NCBI GenBank assembly: GCA_027021685.1
Contig: JALUTW010000510.1
Location: 1 to 5,321 of the forward strand
DNA: 5,321 bases
Origin: Chromatiales bacterium
GTDB lineage: Bacteria > Pseudomonadota > Gammaproteobacteria > CAMYNG01
Direction: 5' to 3'
Shown: positions 1 to 5,321 of the stretch, one piece after another
How the letters are laid out: each line of letters begins with the position of its first letter
Position numbering within the stretch: position 1 is the stretch's first letter
Translations under genes and position numbers: made by a program
Notes under the pieces: generated by a model
Databases searched by the model: none
What the model was told of the DNA's origin: nothing
Seen by the model: the letters and a program-made list of their open reading frames with translations, nothing else

Positions 1-139
1 GCAGGTCGCGGACACCCCGGTGCGACACCCGGCCGCCGGCGCGGTCCAGCACCATGAGGCGGCTGGCACTGCGCTCGGCCGGCGGATGCTGGGCGATGAG
101 CTCCGGCGGCAGCTCGTAACGGAAGTCCTGGCGGCGCAT
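1..139 (-). CDS. queA: QueA, S-adenosylmethionine:tRNA ribosyltransferase-isomerase (N-terminal fragment)
   Basis: QueA transfers and isomerises the ribosyl moiety of S-adenosylmethionine onto 7-aminomethyl-7-deazaguanine in tRNA, giving epoxyqueuosine, the penultimate step of queuosine synthesis. It acts in the cytoplasm on tRNAs with GUN anticodons. Read on the minus strand, the 46 visible codons begin MRRQDFRYELPPELIAQHP and continue PAERSASRLMVLDR, then a GGRVSHRGVRDL segment. This matches the family N-terminus (M-R-x-x-D-F-x-[FY]-E-L-P, L-I-A-x-x-P, E-R-S-x-x-R-L-[ML]-x-L-D). The ATG at 139-137 is chosen because it places M-R at the usual family start; a GTG three codons upstream is possible but fits less well. 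No clear Shine-Dalgarno sequence precedes it. The gene is cut by the left edge, so about 300 residues are not visible. It diverges from tRNA-Leu. In many proteobacteria queA is followed by tgt, which would lie outside the window. The family is clear from the N-terminus alone. Confidence 0.9.
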   Translation of the reverse strand, partial: MRRQDFRYELPPELIAQHPPAERSASRLMVLDRAGGRVSHRGVRDL

Positions 140-201
140 GGGGCGCACAGGGTACCAGACCGCCGCCGGCCCGGGCAGCGGGCCGACCCGGCACGGCCTG
201 C

Positions 202-207
202 TATAAT
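202..207 (+). promoter_or_regulatory. -10 element of the tRNA-Leu promoter
   Basis: A perfect TATAAT lies 14 nt before the first base of the mature tRNA. With initiation about 7 nt downstream, the precursor would have a 5' leader of under 10 nt for RNase P to remove. No recognisable TTGACA-like -35 hexamer stands 16-18 bp upstream; that stretch is G/C only. The sequence just after the -10 (GGCCTTC) is fairly GC-rich, as in stable-RNA promoters under stringent control, but that is only suggestive. Confidence 0.6.
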
Positions 208-221
208 GGCCTTCTGCCCGC

Positions 222-306
222 GGCCGAGTGGTGGAACTGGTAGACACGCGGCACTCAAAATGCCGTGCCTTCGGGCGTGTCGGTTCGAGTCCGACCTCGG
301 CTACCA
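222..306 (+). tRNA. tRNA-Leu (anticodon CAA), CCA encoded
   Basis: Class II tRNA decoding UUG. The acceptor stem pairs GGCCGAG (222-228) with CTCGGCT (296-302), with a G-U first pair as in E. coli tRNA-Leu; A303 is the discriminator and CCA (304-306) is encoded. The anticodon stem is CGGCA (249-253) with TGCCG (261-265), enclosing the loop CTCAAAA (254-260), which puts CAA at 256-258. The long variable arm typical of leucine tRNAs is GCC-TTCG-GGC (267-276), a stem with a UUCG tetraloop. The T arm is GTCGG/CCGAC around TTCGAGT (279-295). A303 as discriminator and the D-loop GGTAGAC are leucine identity features. It stands alone between queA (divergent) and ppc (same strand). Confidence 0.97.
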
Positions 307-330
307 CCTTCGTCCGGCCCGGCTGTCAAG

Positions 331-351
331 GGCGCGCGGCGGCGCGCCGCC
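331..351 (+). repeat. All-G/C dyad upstream of ppc (possible operator or weak tRNA terminator)
   Basis: Two overlapping inverted repeats are visible. GGCGCGC (331-337) can pair with GCGCGCC (342-348) across a GGCG loop, and 338-351 is a perfect 14-bp palindrome, GGCGGCGCGCCGCC. No T tract follows, so a classic intrinsic terminator for the tRNA transcript is doubtful. The palindrome ends 3 bp before the TATAAT of the putative ppc promoter and so occupies the -35/-10 spacer, where a dimeric regulator could bind. In GC-rich DNA a chance palindrome cannot be excluded. Confidence 0.35.
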
Positions 352-354
352 GGG

Positions 355-360
355 TATAAT
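355..360 (+). promoter_or_regulatory. Putative -10 element of the ppc promoter
   Basis: A perfect TATAAT lies 32 nt before the ppc start codon, in an otherwise G/C-dominated gap. Initiation would be near 367, giving a leader of about 25 nt. No -35 hexamer is seen at the usual spacing (332-337 reads GCGCGC). CTGTCA at 323-328 resembles one but would leave a 26-bp spacer, too long. An activator or a -35-independent promoter is therefore possible. The 3' part of this element overlaps an in-frame ATG at 359, which would not be transcribed from here and so argues against that codon as the ppc start. Confidence 0.5.
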
Positions 361-391
361 GCCGCCCTCATCCGCCATCACGACCCGCCCC

Positions 392-3220
<2,829 letters not shown>

Positions 3221-3302
3221 CCCGCTTCCGCGCGACCTCGCCGGCACTCCTCTCCCGCGCTGCGACGGTTTCCCCGGTTTCCGGTCGGCGGCGCGGTCCA
3301 CG
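3221..3302. other. Intergenic region after ppc
   Basis: No gene and no convincing intrinsic terminator was found between the ppc stop and the FNR box. Only small dyads such as CCGG-TTT-CCGG occur, without a following T tract. Read-through from ppc into the next gene therefore cannot be excluded, although the next gene has its own well-formed promoter. Confidence 0.4.
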
Positions 3303-3316
3303 TTGATCTGGATCAA
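3303..3316 (+). promoter_or_regulatory. FNR/ANR-type operator (perfect consensus)
   Basis: TTGATCTGGATCAA is an exact match to the FNR/ANR consensus TTGAT-N4-ATCAA. FNR-family proteins bind it as dimers when an oxygen-labile [4Fe-4S] cluster is intact, so it signals control by low oxygen. Its centre (between 3309 and 3310) is 41.5 bp upstream of the start site predicted from the -10 element, the class II activator position. It lies directly ahead of the ODP-like gene and after the ppc stop codon, so that gene is the obvious target. A Dnr/Crp-family paralogue with the same specificity could be the actual binder. Confidence 0.88.
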
Positions 3317-3337
3317 GTCCAGGTCCAACTATTTCCA

Positions 3338-3351
3338 TACAATGCGTGGCG
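3338..3351 (+). promoter_or_regulatory. -10 element and predicted start site of the FNR-controlled promoter
   Basis: TACAAT (3338-3343) matches the sigma-70 -10 consensus at five of six positions. With a 7-nt spacer, initiation falls at G3351, placing the FNR box at -41.5. The activator site covers the -35 region, which has no TTGACA, as expected for a class II activated promoter. The predicted transcript begins G followed by seven U (3352-3358), then GG. Confidence 0.75.
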
Positions 3352-3363
3352 TTTTTTTGGACG

Positions 3364-3372
3364 AGAGGAGGG
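3364..3372 (+). promoter_or_regulatory. Ribosome binding site that fixes the GTG start at 3381
   Basis: AGAGGAGGG is a strong Shine-Dalgarno sequence; its GGAGG core (3367-3371) ends 9 nt before GTG 3381. This decides against the in-frame ATG at 3342, which overlaps the -10 element and has no ribosome binding site. Confidence 0.85.
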
Positions 3373-3380
3373 ATTTCACC

Positions 3381-4175
3381 GTGTCATCGGTGTTCTATGA
3401 CAACGGCGCAGGCCACACCGTGTACCAGTTCAGCGACCTGGTCGCCGGGGACGGCATCCAGTCCAACCAGTTCCTGCTCATTCACGGCGATCACGCAGCG
3501 CTCATCGATCCCGGCGGCCAGCTCACGTATCAACCGCTGTATGCCGCCATCTCGCGCCTGACCATCGTCCGCCATCTGGACTACGTCATCGCCTCGCACC
3601 AGGACCCGGACATCATCACGTCCCTGGACAAGTGGCTGCTCTACACCGATGCCCGGGTGGTCATCTCGCGGCTGTGGGCCCGCTTCCTGCCGCATCTGGT
3701 GCCGGGCTACATTGCGGGCGAGAGCGACGGCCGCATCATCGCCCTGCCCGACAGCGGCGCCTGCCTCCCCTTCGGGGACAGCGAGATCATCGCGCTGCCG
3801 GCCCATTTCCTCCACTCCGTGGGCAACTTCCATTTCTACGATCCCGTCAGCCGGATCCTGTTCTCGGGCGACGTGGGGGCGTCTCTCACCGACGAGGAGC
3901 ACGCGCGGCCGGTGCGTGATTTCGATCGCCACGTGAAGAAGATGCAGGCCTTCCACGAGCGCTACATGGTGTCCAACCGGGCCTGCCGCCTGTGGGTCGA
4001 CATGGTGCGCTCACTGGACGTGGACATGATCGTGCCCCAGCATGGCCGGCCGTTCGTCGGGCCACAGATGGTGGGGCGTTTTCTGCAATGGTTCGAGCAG
4101 CTTCAATGCGGCATCGACCTGCTGGGCCCCAACTACTACCGCCCGCCCCGCAGGCAGGCCGCCGCCAGCGCCTGA
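3381..4175 (+). CDS. ODP-like diiron metallo-beta-lactamase-fold protein (flavodiiron relative, no flavodoxin domain)
   Basis: 264-residue cytoplasmic protein with no signal peptide or membrane segment. The whole length is one metallo-beta-lactamase-type domain of the ODP (oxygen-binding diiron protein) kind. Metal-ligand candidates in order: ASHQDPDI with H73, D75 and D77; PAHFLHSVGNF with H142 (and H145); LFSGDVGAS with D164; and VPQHGRPF with H221. Flavodiiron proteins use HxExDH, then H, D and H. Here the acidic ligand is Asp instead of Glu and the last His of the first motif is Ile78, which argues for diiron over dizinc chemistry and against an ordinary hydrolase. There is no C-terminal flavodoxin or rubredoxin domain (flavodiiron proteins are about 400 residues), so it would need a partner for electrons or act as an O2/NO-binding sensor. 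A perfect FNR box drives it. Start is GTG 3381, set by its ribosome binding site. Domain family fairly sure; function inferred. Confidence 0.82.
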   Translation: MSSVFYDNGAGHTVYQFSDLVAGDGIQSNQFLLIHGDHAALIDPGGQLTYQPLYAAISRLTIVRHLDYVIASHQDPDIITSLDKWLLYTDARVVISRLWARFLPHLVPGYIAGESDGRIIALPDSGACLPFGDSEIIALPAHFLHSVGNFHFYDPVSRILFSGDVGASLTDEEHARPVRDFDRHVKKMQAFHERYMVSNRACRLWVDMVRSLDVDMIVPQHGRPFVGPQMVGRFLQWFEQLQCGIDLLGPNYYRPPRRQAAASA

Positions 4176-4187
4176 TGCCCCTGGAAA

Positions 4188-4217
4188 TGCGAACCCCGCC
4201 TCCCGGCGGGGTTCGCA
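4188..4217. terminator. Bidirectional terminator hairpin between convergent genes
   Basis: TGCGAACCCCGCC (4188-4200) pairs perfectly with GGCGGGGTTCGCA (4205-4216 plus A4217) around the loop TCCC, a 13-bp stem. It begins 12 nt after the stop of the ODP-like gene and 19 nt beyond the stop of the minus-strand barrel gene, so it can serve both. U tracts are poor: none on the plus strand and only UUU on the minus strand. It may act as a weak terminator or as a 3'-end stabiliser. Confidence 0.75.
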
Positions 4218-4236
4218 GCCATGCCGGGATGCCGGC

Positions 4237-4830
4237 TCAGAAGTAGTAGCGGACCCCCAGGGAGATCAGGTCCAGGGGATCGCTGAAGGAGAGGGCGGCA
4301 TAGCCGGCCAGGTTGCTGTTGAAGTAGTACTGGCCATTGATTCCGATTTCGAACTCGGTGTCGCCCGGATCGTAGTTGACGAAACCCACCGTGCCCCCCA
4401 CCTCCATGTTGTTCTGCAGCCGGTGGCGCACGCCGCCGCGCAGGGCCCAGAAATCCTGATCCAGGCCGATACCTACGGTAAAACCGAGTATCGAGGCAGA
4501 AATGGTTCCAAAATCATAGTTGCCGATGCTGAAGGTGCCGTAGAGATCGGTCTTGGCATTGAGCGCCCGGCGGTAGCCGCCGCCGATCTCCCAGCCGTCC
4601 ACGTCGGACCCGGCGTCCAGGTCCCAGAAACGGAGGGCACCCTGGACGAAGATGTCCGGCGTCACCTCGAAGGAGCCGGCGAAGCCGAAGCCGTCGCCAT
4701 CATAACCACCGAAATCGGGCAGGTCATAGGTCACCTGGCCGTAACGGTAGCTGAAGCCCTGGGCCGCGGCGGGTCCCGCCATCGTACCCAGGCTCAGCGC
4801 GACGAGCATCACAGTCAAAATCCTTCTCAT
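4237..4830 (-). CDS. Outer-membrane beta-barrel protein (OmpA-barrel/Ax21-like, function unknown)
   Basis: 197-residue exported protein. Residues 1-23 form a Sec signal peptide: MRR, a hydrophobic core (ILTVMLVALSLGTMAG) and a PAAA|Q cleavage site after Ala23. The mature part alternates aromatic, hydrophobic and glycine residues in short strands separated by acidic turns, for example the GDGFGFAGSFEVTPDIFVQG segment, WEIGGGYRRALNAKTDLYGTF, EVGGTVGFVNYD, EIGINGQYYF and DLISLGVRYYF, giving about 8-10 strands. It ends in Phe, the C-terminal signature recognised by the BAM complex. The SYRYGQVTYD start and GDGFGFAGSFE motif resemble small OMP_b-brl/Ax21-type proteins of gammaproteobacteria; the specific family is tentative. 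ATG 4830 has AGAGGA (plus-strand complement at 4840-4846) 9 nt upstream. It lies downstream of panD on the same strand with a 146-bp gap, so probably has its own promoter. Codons 105-120 are unusually A/T-ending. Confidence 0.85.
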   Translation of the reverse strand: MRRILTVMLVALSLGTMAGPAAAQGFSYRYGQVTYDLPDFGGYDGDGFGFAGSFEVTPDIFVQGALRFWDLDAGSDVDGWEIGGGYRRALNAKTDLYGTFSIGNYDFGTISASILGFTVGIGLDQDFWALRGGVRHRLQNNMEVGGTVGFVNYDPGDTEFEIGINGQYYFNSNLAGYAALSFSDPLDLISLGVRYYF

Positions 4831-4976
4831 GGGTTGTTGTCCTCTTGCTGGTTCGGGATCGTTCAGGTCGTCAGGGTGCGATTGTCTCTCCCGAAACCGG
4901 GAGCGGCCAGCTTCCGCACCAATGCGGTGCGTGAACTGTGAACGGTGTCGCGAAAGCGGTCCCGGCCGTGGTGCCG
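4831..4976 (-). other. Intergenic region between panD and the barrel gene, with two dyads
   Basis: This gap should hold the end of the panD transcript and the promoter of the barrel gene, both on the minus strand. Visible structure: a dyad CGCACC-AATGC-GGTGCG (4915-4931), a tandem GTGAAC-T-GTGAAC (4931-4943), and a dyad CTCCCG-AAAC-CGGGAG (4888-4903). On the minus strand GACAAT (4886-4881) is a possible -10 (four of six), about 50 nt before the ATG, with no good -35. Neither dyad is followed by a U tract in the panD direction, so neither is a clear terminator. The 4888-4903 dyad would sit in the promoter spacer and could be an operator. Confidence 0.35.
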
Positions 4977-5321
4977 TCAGGCCACCTGGACCGGAATGGT
5001 GTTGCGGGTGTGCGTGATACGATTGTGCTCGTCCACGTAGACCAGGGTGGGCCGGTAGGCGGCCAGCTCCTTTTCGTCCAGGGCGAGATAGGCGCAGATG
5101 ATGACGATGTCGCCGGGGGCGGCCTTGTGGGCGGCGGCGCCGTTGACCGACACGATGCCGGAGCCGTCCTCGGCGCGGATGGCGTAGGTGGTGAAGCGCT
5201 CGCCGTTGCTGACGTTGTAGATGTGGATCTGCTCGTACTCGCGGATGCCGGCGGCGTCCAGCAGGGTGCCGTCGATGGCGCAGGAGCCCTCGTACTCCAG
5301 CTCCGAGTGGGTCACCCGTGC
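4977..5321 (-). CDS. panD: Aspartate 1-decarboxylase PanD (lacks the first ~12 codons)
   Basis: Pyruvoyl-dependent enzyme that decarboxylates L-aspartate to beta-alanine for pantothenate and CoA synthesis; a cytoplasmic tetramer made as a proenzyme. The 114 visible residues start ARVTHSELEYEGSCAID. The Gly-Ser self-cleavage site (Gly24-Ser25 in E. coli numbering, Ser codon at 5285-5283) is intact; the serine becomes the pyruvoyl group. Downstream, NGERFTTYAI keeps the Arg54, Thr57 and Tyr58 positions, SVNGAAAH and GDIVII follow, and the end, IPVQVA, is identical to that of E. coli. The reading frame runs off the right edge: the GTG at 5315 is the internal Val of the VTH motif and not the start, and the missing part should be a short M-x3-M-L-x2-K-x-H-type segment. 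Expected full length is about 126 residues. No panM-like maturation factor is in view. Identity is certain. Confidence 0.97.
   Translation of the reverse strand, partial: ARVTHSELEYEGSCAIDGTLLDAAGIREYEQIHIYNVSNGERFTTYAIRAEDGSGIVSVNGAAAHKAAPGDIVIICAYLALDEKELAAYRPTLVYVDEHNRITHTRNTIPVQVA

Noticed and set aside
140..221. A promoter for queA on the minus strand.
   Set aside because: Only weak -10-like strings are present (for example TATAGC, the complement of the tRNA TATAAT region). No -10/-35 pair could be supported.
20..391. N-terminal extension of the ppc frame back to position 20.
   Set aside because: It crosses queA on the opposite strand, the tRNA-Leu gene and both TATAAT elements. The family start fits ATG 392.
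3352..3358. T run as the U tract of an intrinsic terminator for ppc.
   Set aside because: No stable hairpin precedes it, and it lies directly after a good -10 element, within the predicted start of the next transcript.
4042..4941. A 299-codon plus-strand frame over the barrel gene.
   Set aside because: It is antisense to a gene with a signal peptide, ribosome binding site and C-terminal outer-membrane signature.
4977..5315. GTG 5315 as the start of panD.
   Set aside because: It is the conserved internal Val of the VTH motif. The frame stays open to the window edge, and a start here would remove conserved N-terminal residues.

Overview
The window is a GC-rich piece of a bacterial chromosome, most likely from a gammaproteobacterium. 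The lineage is inferred from three things: the PEP carboxylase and PanD sequences, which keep the E. coli landmarks closely; a perfect FNR/ANR-type operator; and a small outer-membrane barrel protein. The gene mix would suit a purple-sulfur or sulfur-oxidising type (Chromatiales-like), but the sequence does not prove this.

Layout from left to right. Positions 1-139 carry the first 46 codons of queA on the minus strand, running off the left edge. Diverging from it is a tRNA-Leu(CAA) gene with encoded CCA (222-306) behind a perfect TATAAT. A second TATAAT (355-360), preceded by a 14-bp all-G/C palindrome, lies just before ppc (392-3220), a complete PEP carboxylase with its catalytic and aspartate-inhibition residues. 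A 160-bp gap follows, holding a perfect FNR box (TTGAT-N4-ATCAA) and a TACAAT -10 element in class II geometry. It drives a 264-residue stand-alone metallo-beta-lactamase-fold protein (3381-4175) that resembles the oxygen-binding diiron proteins (ODP) related to flavodiiron proteins. A 13-bp perfect hairpin (4188-4217) separates it from a convergent gene for a secreted outer-membrane beta-barrel protein (4237-4830, minus). After an intergenic region with two short dyads comes panD (4977 to the right edge, minus), lacking only about its first 12 codons.

Most of the window is housekeeping: tRNA modification (queA), leucine decoding, anaplerotic oxaloacetate synthesis (ppc) and beta-alanine synthesis for pantothenate/CoA (panD). 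The most interesting part is the oxygen-regulated ODP-like gene, where the promoter and the predicted cofactor both point to low-oxygen physiology. No mobile element, CRISPR array, phage gene or defence system was seen. The very long reading frames on other strands and frames over ppc are by-products of GC-rich coding sequence.
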